In this document: in pieces, positions 36,802 through 45,633 of the stretch
How the letters are laid out: each line of letters starts with the position of its first letter
How positions within the stretch are numbered: position 1 is the first letter of the stretch
Assembly: GCF_052056295.1 (NCBI RefSeq)
Contig: NZ_CP182493.1
Location: 2,852,001 to 2,916,000 of the forward strand
DNA length: 64,000 nucleotides
From: Catenovulum sp052056295
GTDB taxonomy: Bacteria > Pseudomonadota > Gammaproteobacteria > Enterobacterales > Alteromonadaceae
Reading direction: 5' to 3'
The notes under the pieces: generated by a model
The model's database searches: none
Told to the model about the DNA's origin: nothing
What the model saw: the letters and a program-made list of their open reading frames with translations, nothing else
Program-made: the position numbers and the translations under genes

Positions 36802-36844
36802 TGTGAGCTAGCTCGCATTAACTTATATCATAGCTTGTTGTAAT
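36802..36844 (+). promoter_or_regulatory. CRP-like operator with class II promoter spacing
   Basis: TGTGAGCTAGCTCGCA at 36802-36817 matches 9 of 10 key CRP positions (TGTGA-N6-TCACA). It is the core of a 26-bp near-palindrome at 36797-36822. Its centre, 36809.5, is 41.5 bases before 36851, and TGTAAT at 36839-36844 would be the -10 box for that start, which is the class II arrangement. ATG of the downstream lipoprotein gene is at 36937. Prediction from sequence only. Confidence 0.55.
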
Positions 36845-36936
36845 CATTGTTTTTTACCAAAGTTATTGTGCCGCCAGACATTTTATGGCGGTGAATTACA
36901 CACAATAGCTTCCAATTAGTGGTAAAGGAAAAAACA

Positions 36937-39690
36937 ATGAAATTCAGGTCAGCATTTTTAGCAGTATGCTTAGGACTCACAGCTTGTAACGTTTCGGTAG
37001 AAATTGACGAGCAGGATACAACACAACAACCAGATCCAAACACCCCACCAAGCGATAACCCGCCGGTTGATAATCCAACTGTTCCACCAGTGGATGCTGG
37101 TGCAGGTAAATTTGCTGCAGCTTTTGCTGGCAAATCTTTAATGGGTATGAATTTAGGTGGTGATGTTTATTATTCTGCCAGTCAATATTACAAAGATTTA
37201 ATGCGTGCGGCCGATCCGTGGAAAACCGCCGATAGCACAGGTACTCGCTGGGAAAACGATATTTATTTCAGTCAAATACCTAAAAGAGCTGATGGTTACC
37301 CAACACATGTACCTTTTGCAGTAAATGGCACCAATGAATTACAAAGAGTTGAAACCCCTATTAGTGCAGGTAGCCGTGACAACACAGGTTTGTACCATGT
37401 ATTTTTTGCAGGCTCGGGCGAGTTCGAAATTTTAGGCGCAAGCTTGCAGCAAACACCTGCTGATGGTCATAGAGTTTATGATTTTGGTACTCAGGCTGGT
37501 GCAGACAAAATTTTACGCATTAGCCAATCTGATATAAACGATCCAATTCATGCTATACAAATCATCCATGAAGACGACTTAGCTAGTTATCAAACACAAG
37601 CTTTTAACGATGAGCTTAAGCCGAGTTTAGCCGATGTTTCGTTTGTGCGTTTAATGGATATGATGTTTACCAACGGAAATGCTGCCGAAAGTGATGAAAA
37701 CATCACGCCAATCAATTATTACACCAACAATGATTGCCCAGGCAATGTGTGTGATGGCAGTCATTTTGCTGGTCATCCACCACAAGTACTGATGCAAATG
37801 GTCAATCATTTAGATGTGCATCCATGGTTAACTTTTGGTCATAAAGTTGACGATGACTACATTCGAGCTTATGCACAAATCGTATTGGATACCTTGGACG
37901 ATGATAAATACGTTATTTTGGAGTATTCCAACGAACTGTGGAATTGGTTGTTCGAACAAACCCATTGGTTAAGCCAAACCGCTTGTGCTGACTCTGTTGC
38001 TAGAGTTGAACTAGACAATGGCGAATGTGATGGTGAAACCTCATCAAGACGTTATCAAACCAAACGCTCATTAGAAATTTTTAATGCCTTTAAACAAGTG
38101 TTTGGGGACGAGTCGCATCGAGTGATCACTGTATTAGCAGGGCAAGGCTCATGGGCTGCGCGTACCGAAATGTCACTACAAGCGTTAAATGATCCGGCAA
38201 TTAATCCACATAACCAAAGTTTTGATGCCTTGGCGATAGCGCCTTATTTTGGTGGCGACTTTCATATAGCCGACCAAACATCACGTGATTATATCGTTAA
38301 TTCCTCTTTTGATGAGCTAGAAGATTTTGCTATTGAACAAATTCACTCGGATGAAGTTAAAGGTGGGATAGAGCAGCATAAACAACTTGCCAATCAATAC
38401 AAAATGGAACTGATTGCCTACGAAGGCGGTCAGCACTTTTTATGTGGTGCAGAATTTTGTGATGACCAAGCGTTAATGACTAAGTTGGCTGATTTTCAAC
38501 GCCATCAGGTGATGCAAAATATTTATGATGAATACTACAAAGTTTGGTTTGCCGCCGGTGGTTCTATATTTGCTGCTTTCAGTCATATAGGCCCAGCAGA
38601 TAGTAAGTTCGGTGCTTGGGGGACAATGGAATATTATGGCCAAGATATTAATCAAACACCTAAATTACGTGCCTTACAAACCGCGAGTAGCACTTACAGC
38701 TATCAACAACCGGATTTTGAGCAAGTACCTAATCTTGTACCAACACCAGATCCACAGCCAACACCTGATGCGCAACCTACGCCAGATCCGGTAGATCCAA
38801 CACCAGACCCGGTCGACCCGCCACAAACAGGTGATAAAAACTTAAAAACCTATATTTTTGGTCATAGTTTAATTTTGCATTTAACGGAAACAGACGAAAC
38901 GACAGTGCCGCATTGGACGCACCAAATGGCTGTACACACAGGTGATACTTTTTCCGTGAGCGGTCAATATGGCTTTTTACTGCAACACGCTAACTTGCCA
39001 CCCAATGCTCAATGGGGTTTTGACCAAGTGCCAGGCGCGTGGGATCAAGATACCGGCGATACTTTTGCGGATGTAGATTTTAATACTGTGTTATTAACCG
39101 CAGCCAATTTTGTCCAATATAAAGCAGCAAGTGAACCCTATGATGGTGATAACCCAGAGCAAAAATCACCGCTGTCTGCGACAACAGAAATTGTTGATTG
39201 GTTACGCACGCAAGAGCCAGGTATTCAAGTATACATTTATGAAAATTGGCCTGATATGGGCGGCACTTTCCCACCATCAGAACAAAGATTAGCTGAATAT
39301 CACCAACAAACATTAAATGATCAATCCGGTGGTTTCCATCGCTGGTGGTTGGATTATCACGATCAACTCGTACAATCGCGCCCTGATGCAAATGTCAAAA
39401 TGATCCCTGTTGGGCCTGTCATTGCCAAATTACTTACCCAAACTGCACTAAAAGATATTCCTGTGGGTGATTTGTACGAAGACAACTCACCTCATGGTCG
39501 GGTAACTATCTACTATCTAGCCAGTTTAGTCACTTATATGGCTATGTATCAGCAAAAAGCACCAAGCGATTTTGTTGTGCCAGATAGCATTCATCAACTA
39601 GTGCATGATAACCATCAAAGCACGATAGATTTTATTTGGACTGAACTTCAGCAATTTAATTTTGCTTCAGGTTCAAGCCGAGTTTGGTAA
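36937..39690 (+). CDS. Secreted two-module lipoprotein: GH-A-like TIM-barrel module plus SGNH-like hydrolase module
   Basis: The 917-residue protein starts at ATG 36937 with AAAGGA 7 bases before. Lipobox LTAC gives lipidated Cys17, then a Pro/Asp/Thr-rich tether. Module 1 (about 60-590) resembles an uncharacterised TIM-barrel family: GMNLGGDVYY, EYSNELWNW with candidate acid/base Glu333, and AYEGGQH with candidate nucleophile Glu496. A PTPDPQPTPDAQ-type linker (about 598-632) joins module 2 (about 635-917), SGNH-like, with FGHS (Ser644) and EDNSPHG (Asp849, His853). Likely an outer-membrane or surface enzyme acting on a decorated polysaccharide; substrate unknown. Assignment of both catalytic sets is by motif. 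Confidence 0.72.
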   Translation: MKFRSAFLAVCLGLTACNVSVEIDEQDTTQQPDPNTPPSDNPPVDNPTVPPVDAGAGKFAAAFAGKSLMGMNLGGDVYYSASQYYKDLMRAADPWKTADSTGTRWENDIYFSQIPKRADGYPTHVPFAVNGTNELQRVETPISAGSRDNTGLYHVFFAGSGEFEILGASLQQTPADGHRVYDFGTQAGADKILRISQSDINDPIHAIQIIHEDDLASYQTQAFNDELKPSLADVSFVRLMDMMFTNGNAAESDENITPINYYTNNDCPGNVCDGSHFAGHPPQVLMQMVNHLDVHPWLTFGHKVDDDYIRAYAQIVLDTLDDDKYVILEYSNELWNWLFEQTHWLSQTACADSVARVELDNGECDGETSSRRYQTKRSLEIFNAFKQVFGDESHRVITVLAGQGSWAARTEMSLQALNDPAINPHNQSFDALAIAPYFGGDFHIADQTSRDYIVNSSFDELEDFAIEQIHSDEVKGGIEQHKQLANQYKMELIAYEGGQHFLCGAEFCDDQALMTKLADFQRHQVMQNIYDEYYKVWFAAGGSIFAAFSHIGPADSKFGAWGTMEYYGQDINQTPKLRALQTASSTYSYQQPDFEQVPNLVPTPDPQPTPDAQPTPDPVDPTPDPVDPPQTGDKNLKTYIFGHSLILHLTETDETTVPHWTHQMAVHTGDTFSVSGQYGFLLQHANLPPNAQWGFDQVPGAWDQDTGDTFADVDFNTVLLTAANFVQYKAASEPYDGDNPEQKSPLSATTEIVDWLRTQEPGIQVYIYENWPDMGGTFPPSEQRLAEYHQQTLNDQSGGFHRWWLDYHDQLVQSRPDANVKMIPVGPVIAKLLTQTALKDIPVGDLYEDNSPHGRVTIYYLASLVTYMAMYQQKAPSDFVVPDSIHQLVHDNHQSTIDFIWTELQQFNFASGSSRVW

Positions 39691-39741
39691 ATCTAGCCAA
39701 TTAAAGGATAATGCGCCCAAAGTTTTTTGCTAAGGGCGCTT

Positions 39742-39924
39742 ATGGAATTGGCTTGGTTAAAATTAATTGCGTTAGTGTTAATAATTGAAGGTATAGGACC
39801 GTTTTTATTTCCGAATAAATGGCGTAACTATTTAATTCAAATGGCACAAATGCCTGCACAGCAAATGCGTATAATTGGTGGTTTTTTGTTACTAATTGGT
39901 ACTATTATTCTGTGGCTAAATTAG
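39742..39924 (+). CDS. yjeT: DUF2065 small inner-membrane protein (YjeT-like)
   Basis: A 60-residue protein with two hydrophobic segments (LKLIALVLIIEGIGPFLF; MRIIGGFLLLIGTIILWL), the DUF2065 pattern including a Pro-Asn-Lys-Trp turn. Function unknown. It precedes purA as in E. coli. A hairpin GCGCCC (39713-39718)/GGGCGC (39734-39739) places the likely Shine-Dalgarno AAGGG in its right arm, three bases before the ATG at 39742. Confidence 0.85.
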   Translation: MELAWLKLIALVLIIEGIGPFLFPNKWRNYLIQMAQMPAQQMRIIGGFLLLIGTIILWLN

Positions 39925-40023
39925 TGGTTAAATTAAACTTATAATTTATTCCCTTTTATTAATGATTTTACTGGCGCAAATTGGTAGAATCCGCGCCCTG
40001 CTTTTATGAAATGATACAGAATT

Positions 40024-41319
40024 ATGGGTAAAAACGTAGTTGTTCTTGGCACTCAATGGGGTGACGAAGGTAAGGGTAAGGTTGTAGACCTACTCACAGA
40101 CAAAGCGAGTTATGTTGTTCGATATCAAGGTGGTCACAACGCTGGTCATACTTTAATTATCGACGGTGAAAAAACCGTATTGCATTTAATACCATCAGGT
40201 ATTTTGCGCGACAATGTAACCTGTATTATCGGTAACGGTGTTGTACTTTCACCAGAAGCTCTATTAAAAGAGATGAATGAGCTGAAAGCTCGTGGTGTTA
40301 AAGTAGAAGAACGTTTGAAGATCAGCGAAGCCTGTCCGTTAATTCTGCCATATCATGTAGCGCTTGATCAGGCGCGTGAAGCTGCACGTGGTAACAACAA
40401 AATTGGTACAACAGGTCGTGGCATTGGCCCTGCGTACGAAGATAAAGTTGCGCGTCGTGGTTTACGTGTTGGCGATTTATTCTGCCCAGAGCAGTTTGCT
40501 ACCAAACTGAAAGAAGTGATGGAATATCACAACTTTGCGTTAGTTAACTACTACAAAGCAGAAGCTGTTTCATACGACGAAGTATTAGCAGCAGCTATGC
40601 AATATCGCGAAGTATTAACTTCAATGGTAGTTGATGTAACTGAAGTATTAGATCAAGCTCGTAAAAACGGCGAATCAATTTTATTTGAAGGTGCTCAAGG
40701 CACTTTATTAGACATTGACCATGGTACATACCCATTTGTAACTTCTTCTAATACCACAGTTGGTGGTGTTGCAACTGGTTGTGGTTTTGGTCCTTGTTAC
40801 TTAGATTACGTATTAGGTATTGTTAAAGCTTACACCACACGTGTAGGTTCAGGCCCGTTCCCAACAGAACTAGATTGTGAAGTTGGTCAACACTTAGGTG
40901 TTAAAGGTCACGAGTTTGGTGCAACTACAGGTCGTAAACGTCGTACTGGTTGGTTTGATGCAGTGGCGATGCGCCGTGCAGTGCAAATTAACTCTATCAC
41001 TGGTTTCTGTATGACCAAGTTAGATGTATTAGACGGTCTTAAAGAAATTAAAATTTGTGTTGGTTACCAAGACACAAATGGTAACGTAAGCAATGTTCCA
41101 CCTATGGCAGCAGAAGGCTACGAAAAAGTAACGCCTGTATACGAAACTATGCCAGGTTGGGATGACAATACTTATGGTGTAACAGAGTTCGACAAGTTGC
41201 CACAAGCAGCGCGTAACTACATCAAACGTATTGAAGAGATTTTAGAAGTACCAATTCATATTGTTTCTACCGGCCCTGACCGCAACGAAACTATGATTTT
41301 GCAAAACCCATTTGCATAA
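40024..41319 (+). CDS. purA: Adenylosuccinate synthetase
   Basis: A 431-residue GTP-dependent enzyme joining IMP and aspartate on the way to AMP. Motifs: GTQWGDEGKGKVVD at the start, RYQGGHNAGHT, GTTGRGIGPAYEDK, FEGAQGTLLDIDHGTYPFVTSSN, and ATTGRKRRTGWFDAVA. Length normal. Codon use is of the highly expressed kind (many GGT, CGT). Ends at a strong bidirectional terminator. Confidence 0.98.
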   Translation: MGKNVVVLGTQWGDEGKGKVVDLLTDKASYVVRYQGGHNAGHTLIIDGEKTVLHLIPSGILRDNVTCIIGNGVVLSPEALLKEMNELKARGVKVEERLKISEACPLILPYHVALDQAREAARGNNKIGTTGRGIGPAYEDKVARRGLRVGDLFCPEQFATKLKEVMEYHNFALVNYYKAEAVSYDEVLAAAMQYREVLTSMVVDVTEVLDQARKNGESILFEGAQGTLLDIDHGTYPFVTSSNTTVGGVATGCGFGPCYLDYVLGIVKAYTTRVGSGPFPTELDCEVGQHLGVKGHEFGATTGRKRRTGWFDAVAMRRAVQINSITGFCMTKLDVLDGLKEIKICVGYQDTNGNVSNVPPMAAEGYEKVTPVYETMPGWDDNTYGVTEFDKLPQAARNYIKRIEEILEVPIHIVSTGPDRNETMILQNPFA

Positions 41320-41345
41320 ATAGTACATAGCTAAAAGCAGTATTT

Positions 41346-41371
41346 AAAAAACCGGCCTAGGCCGGTTTTTT
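41346..41371. terminator. Bidirectional terminator between purA and the convergent kinase gene
   Basis: AAAAAACCGGCC and GGCCGGTTTTTT form a perfect 12-bp stem around TA. A-run and T-run on both sides allow use from either strand. It serves purA (plus) and the two-component operon (minus), whose stop lies at 41377. Confidence 0.92.
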
Positions 41372-41376
41372 GCTTT

Positions 41377-42702
41377 TTAACCAAAAATACATCGGAAACA
41401 CGCGCCTTTTTCTCGTGGTATATACTGCAAGTCGCCAGCGTGATTAATCATTATCTGTTTAGATAGACTCAAACCAATGCCAGAGCCTTGCCTTTTAGTA
41501 GTAAAAAATGGCACAAAAATGTTGTCCACAACATGCTCTGCTACTCCTTCACCATTGTCGGCTATTTCAAGATAAAGCTGTTGTTGCTCATTTTGACCTA
41601 TAAACAGCGTGATAAATTTTTGTCCAGTTTGATTATTGTGCGTGCATACAGCTTCGATTGCATTCTTTAACAAGTTGATGAGCACTTGTTCGATTTGTAT
41701 TTTGTCTAGCATCACTAGCTGCTGAGTTTTGGCATTAAACTCAAGTTTGATATTGCACTCAGCCAATTGCACTTGATGTAAGTTGACAACCTTTTGCACA
41801 ATTGGACTTAATTGGCTGACTGCTAAATTCGGTTTAGGTAGGCGACTGACTTGTCGAAAGCTTTGCACAAACTCTGCCAATACTTGAGTGCAAGAGACTA
41901 TTGTATTGAGTGCTAGGGATAAATCTTGTATTTGCTCGCTGTTAAGTGATTTTTGTCCCTGCAACAGAGTTTGACTCGACTGTGCTATTGAACTCAGTGG
42001 CGTAACTGAATTTGCCACTTCATGAGTCAGCACTTCAGTTAATTTTTTATAGGCTTGCTGCTCTTTGTTTATTAATTCGTTATGAATTGAACTTAGGGTA
42101 ATAATTTTGTATGTATTTCCTTGTATTTCGGCAATACTCACGCGAATCGACAAAGTATCTTTTAACTCGCCATTTTTCCAGTTAGTGATGCTGCGGCAAC
42201 TTTTCTCTGCGGAGAAAATGAGTGTACCCAAGTCTTGTAGCTGGTTAAGGTGTTGAGGTGTTATTCCAAGCAGTTTAGCTACAGCTGGGTTTGCTTCAAT
42301 AATCTTGCCAGACTCATCGCACACAAATACGGCCAATTCTATGTGCAGTAATAAAGCTTGTAAGAATTGTACTTGCTGCTCACGCTTCAAACGTTGTTGT
42401 TGGATTTGTGTTCGCACATAATCAACATAGCTATGCATAGGGTGAGTTGACAGCAGAGTAAAACAGCTATCATTACTGGCTAGGGCTTTGAACGCTTGCA
42501 TTGAATAATTTTGTTGGCGCTTATATAGGACAAACACATTTGTTAGTAAATAGCAGACAACAGCTAGCAACCAAAATAACACTGCCGACAGACCTGTTTG
42601 AATATATGAGTGGGTCATTAACACTGTACAACACAGCAATGTGGCTAGGCAGATGATGAACTGGATCTGCGGGTTATCTTTTAGATTTAATCTTGTAGGC
42701 AT
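41377..42702 (-). CDS. Sensor histidine kinase, NtrY-like, partner of sigma-54 regulator
   Basis: A 441-residue membrane kinase. Two N-terminal spans (about 12-31 and 38-60), a PAS-like domain (about 118-215; AVFVCDESGKIIEANPAVAKLLGI), HisKA with LTHEVANSVTPLSS (His227), and HATPase with LINLLKNAIEAV, DNGEGV and GSGIGLSLSKQIM. Almost no periplasmic loop exists, so it probably senses through the membrane or inside the cell. It follows the response regulator gene with an 11-bp gap; the two form one operon. Confidence 0.92.
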   Translation of the reverse strand: MPTRLNLKDNPQIQFIICLATLLCCTVLMTHSYIQTGLSAVLFWLLAVVCYLLTNVFVLYKRQQNYSMQAFKALASNDSCFTLLSTHPMHSYVDYVRTQIQQQRLKREQQVQFLQALLLHIELAVFVCDESGKIIEANPAVAKLLGITPQHLNQLQDLGTLIFSAEKSCRSITNWKNGELKDTLSIRVSIAEIQGNTYKIITLSSIHNELINKEQQAYKKLTEVLTHEVANSVTPLSSIAQSSQTLLQGQKSLNSEQIQDLSLALNTIVSCTQVLAEFVQSFRQVSRLPKPNLAVSQLSPIVQKVVNLHQVQLAECNIKLEFNAKTQQLVMLDKIQIEQVLINLLKNAIEAVCTHNNQTGQKFITLFIGQNEQQQLYLEIADNGEGVAEHVVDNIFVPFFTTKRQGSGIGLSLSKQIMINHAGDLQYIPREKGACFRCIFG

Positions 42703-42713
42703 AGGTTTTTTTG

Positions 42714-44120
42714 TTAAAGTCCGTATTTTTCAAGCCGACGATATATAGCACCACGCGTCAGACCAAGCGCTTTCGCTGCGTGACTAACGACACCTTTGTG
42801 ATGTTTGAGTGCCGCACGAATTGCGCGCTCTTCTAACACCTCTAAATTGAACGTATCGTATTGGTTGTGACTTGTTTGCTCCGCTGTATATTCGGATGTT
42901 TGTCCATGGCTGCCCAAAACTGAGTTGACATCTAAAGTGTCTCCTTCGGTTAAAATAACCGCCCGCTCGATTGCGTGAGCAAGTTCACGCACATTGCCTG
43001 GCCATGAATATTGACACAAGGCTTGGATAATTGAAGGCGAAATTTTTAACGAGCGTTTGTATTTTTGGTTGTAATGATTCAGGTAATAATTGGTTAGTAG
43101 CGGAATATCCTCCAAGCGCTCACGCAATGGCGGCAAGCGTATCTCAACTGTATTTATACGATAGAGTAAGTCTTGTCTAAACTGGCCCAAATTAACTGCT
43201 TGATACAAATTTTCGTTGCTGGCGCAGATAAGTCGAATATCAACCGAGATAGGTTTGTTACCACCCACAGGGGTTATTTGTCTATTCTGTAACGCTGCTA
43301 ACAGGCTAGCTTGTTGATTGAGGGGTAAATTAGCGAGTTCATCTAAGAATAGTGTGCCATCTTGTGCTAGTTCAAAGCGGCCAAGGTGATCTTGTTTAGC
43401 ATCGGTAAATGCGCCTTTTTTATGTCCAAATAATTCGCTTTCAAATAAATTTGCGCTAACCGAGCCCATGTCCAAACTAATAAATGCTTGCCCGCAACGC
43501 ATACTGGCTTGGTGGATTGCGTGAGCTGCCAACTCTTTACCTGTACCACTTTCACCTGTAATTAATATATTGGCGTCAGTTTGTGCTGCTTTGCTTATTG
43601 TTTTAAATACTTGCTGCATTACCTCACTTTGGCCTAAAAACTTGAAGGTTTGACCGCTAAGTGCTTGGTTTAGGCTGTGTGTTTGGCGTGTTAATTTATT
43701 TAACTGTTGTTTGTCTTTGGCATGTGCAAATGCTGCGGTTATGCTGGCTAGCAGTTGATCATTTTGCCAAGGTTTAGCGATAAAGTCGGCAGCACCGGCT
43801 TTAATTGCATCAACTGCTAATTGAATATCACCGTAGGCTGTCATCAGAATAACCACAATCGTGGGATCTTGCGCGATGATTTTCTTTAACCAATAAAACC
43901 CTTCTTGGCCGCTAATTGCATCTTGATTAAAGTTCATATCAAGTAAAACAACATCAATATTATTGTCACTAATAATACTGGCGATATCGAAAGGATTGTC
44001 TGTAGTAATAATGTTTTGGTAGTGCTGCTTAAGGCAAAGCTTTGTTGCTATCAGAATATCTAAATTGTCATCAACTATTAATATCGACCCTGTTTGTGTC
44101 ACTGCTAGTTCCTTTACCAT
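42714..44120 (-). CDS. Sigma-54-dependent response regulator, NtrC family
   Basis: A 468-residue regulator: receiver (about 12-125; phospho-acceptor Asp61 in VVLLDMNF), AAA+ domain (about 155-380) with GESGTGKELAA (Walker A), the sigma-54 contact loop GAFTDA and DGTLFLDELANLP (Walker B), and a Fis-type HTH at the end (VSHAAKALGLTRGAIYRRL). It would activate RpoN promoters; the divergent export operon carries one at 44282-44298. Confidence 0.95.
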   Translation of the reverse strand: MVKELAVTQTGSILIVDDNLDILIATKLCLKQHYQNIITTDNPFDIASIISDNNIDVVLLDMNFNQDAISGQEGFYWLKKIIAQDPTIVVILMTAYGDIQLAVDAIKAGAADFIAKPWQNDQLLASITAAFAHAKDKQQLNKLTRQTHSLNQALSGQTFKFLGQSEVMQQVFKTISKAAQTDANILITGESGTGKELAAHAIHQASMRCGQAFISLDMGSVSANLFESELFGHKKGAFTDAKQDHLGRFELAQDGTLFLDELANLPLNQQASLLAALQNRQITPVGGNKPISVDIRLICASNENLYQAVNLGQFRQDLLYRINTVEIRLPPLRERLEDIPLLTNYYLNHYNQKYKRSLKISPSIIQALCQYSWPGNVRELAHAIERAVILTEGDTLDVNSVLGSHGQTSEYTAEQTSHNQYDTFNLEVLEERAIRAALKHHKGVVSHAAKALGLTRGAIYRRLEKYGL

Positions 44121-44129
44121 TTAATTTTA

Positions 44130-44188
44130 GCGCTAAGCTTAGCGCAAATTGCTTACTAGAGTCTATTTGTTGTGTCCGATAACGGTCA
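44130..44188. promoter_or_regulatory. Candidate regulator binding sites between the two-component and export operons
   Basis: GCGCTAAGCTTAGCGC (44130-44145) is a perfect 16-bp palindrome 10 bases upstream of the regulator start codon. TGTCCGATAACGGTCA (44173-44188) is a near-perfect 6+6 inverted repeat, with a half-site CGGAC at 44214-44218. The second set lies about 100 bases upstream of the -24 box at 44284, a normal distance for a sigma-54 enhancer. Which, if any, the regulator binds is inference. Confidence 0.4.
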
Positions 44189-44281
44189 CCTTTGTATTGT
44201 TGTGTTTTAAAAACGGACGCTTGTTTAAGTGGTGTGAATAGGTTTTGTTTCTAAGTGATTGTTTTTGTTTGGCTTGTTGTT

Positions 44282-44298
44282 TTGGTACAGCATTTGAT
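44282..44298 (+). promoter_or_regulatory. Sigma-54 (RpoN) promoter of the export operon
   Basis: TTGGTACAGCATTTGAT matches the RpoN consensus TTGGCACRNNNNTTGCW at all but two positions (C to T after GG, C to A at -12). GG at 44284-44285 is 10 bases before GA at 44296-44297. Transcription would begin near 44308, about 39 bases before the HlyD-like start codon. The adjacent NtrC-type regulator supports the call. Confidence 0.7.
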
Positions 44299-44346
44299 TA
44301 TAACTAAGCGGATATAGGTGTTTTGCTACAGGGTAATTATTGATTA

Positions 44347-45603
44347 ATGGATCAGAGAATAGCCAGATCACCACTACAGAAATTGTTAAAGCCATGCGGA
44401 TTTCTATTGCTCTTGTTAGCACTGGCAGCACTAGTAAATGTCAGTGGCTTAGTTGTGCCCGCGAGTCGAAGTCAAAATGTTGCATTGAATAGCCTTTCGA
44501 TAAATACAGTGAAACAGGGTGTATTTGTTGATGCCTTGAAAGCACGTGCCAAGGTTATGCCTAGAACTTCGATTTATCTGGATAGTGTTGCGGGTGGTCA
44601 GGTTGAGCAACGTTTTGTCGAGCAAGGTGAGTTTGTTCGCAAGGGGCAAATTTTGTTAGTTTTAGCCAATATTAATTTGCAGCTAGATGTTATGAGCCGT
44701 GAAGCGCAAGTCACAGAGCAGTTAAATTTTTTGCGCAATACCCAAATGAATATGGAAACCAATAGACTTAACTTGCGTCGAGATTTGTTGGAGATAGATT
44801 TTCAGCTTGCTCAGTTGCAAAGGAAATTTCGTCAATCTCAGCCTTTAGTTACAACTGGCTTGTTGGCCAAAGAGCAAGTCGCAGAAATTGAGGATGAACT
44901 TATCTATTATCAATCGCGCAGAGCGTTAACAATTGAGCGGCAACAGCAAGAGCAAAGCATTCGAACTATCCAAATAAGTCAGTTGCAAGAAAGTGCACAA
45001 ATGCTCGAAAAAAATCTGCAATTTGCCCGTAGCAATTTAGATAACTTAATCATTAAAGCGCCAGTTAGCGGTTATTTAACCGAAATTAATGCCGAAATTG
45101 GTGAATCAAAGGCTCGTGGCGCTAGACTAGGCCAAATAGATATTGCCAACGAATACAAACTGGTCACTCGTTTAGATGAATTTTATTTGCCGAAAATTCA
45201 ACCCAATATGCGTGCGCGTGTTGAATTGGAAAGCGGTATTGTCGATGCTTTGATCAGTAAAATTGATAGTAGAGTGGTAAAAGCCAAGTTTGAAATTGAG
45301 ATTAATTTACCTACAGATATAGCAGGGTTCAAACGCGGACAGAGTGTTGATATTGAACTCATGCTTGGTGCACAGCAAGCTAATACCATTTTGTTGAGCC
45401 GAGGAGCTTTTTTTAGCAGTTCTGGTGGTCATTGGGTTTATGTCGTCACTGACAATAACAGCAAAGCTTTGCGCCGAAATATTCAGCTCGGTAAAAAGAA
45501 CCAAGATTATTTCGAAGTGTTAGCTGGGTTAAGTGTAGGCGAAAAAGTGATCACATCGAGCTACAGCAATTTCGATCAAGCACAGCAACTCGATTTATTT
45601 TGA
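44347..45603 (+). CDS. HlyD/MacA-type periplasmic adaptor (membrane fusion protein)
   Basis: A 418-residue adaptor. One N-terminal span (FLLLLLALAALVNVSGLVV), a lipoyl-like half domain (GGQVEQRFVEQGEFVRKGQILLVL), a long coiled-coil hairpin (about 110-235), the second lipoyl half (IKAPVSGYLTEINAEIGES), and a beta-barrel end. It should bridge the ABC permease to an outer-membrane channel; no TolC-like gene is in the window. First gene of a four-gene operon under the sigma-54 promoter. Confidence 0.9.
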   Translation: MDQRIARSPLQKLLKPCGFLLLLLALAALVNVSGLVVPASRSQNVALNSLSINTVKQGVFVDALKARAKVMPRTSIYLDSVAGGQVEQRFVEQGEFVRKGQILLVLANINLQLDVMSREAQVTEQLNFLRNTQMNMETNRLNLRRDLLEIDFQLAQLQRKFRQSQPLVTTGLLAKEQVAEIEDELIYYQSRRALTIERQQQEQSIRTIQISQLQESAQMLEKNLQFARSNLDNLIIKAPVSGYLTEINAEIGESKARGARLGQIDIANEYKLVTRLDEFYLPKIQPNMRARVELESGIVDALISKIDSRVVKAKFEIEINLPTDIAGFKRGQSVDIELMLGAQQANTILLSRGAFFSSSGGHWVYVVTDNNSKALRRNIQLGKKNQDYFEVLAGLSVGEKVITSSYSNFDQAQQLDLF

Positions 45604-45633
45604 AGATCTTCAAGGAATTTAAGGAAACTAATA

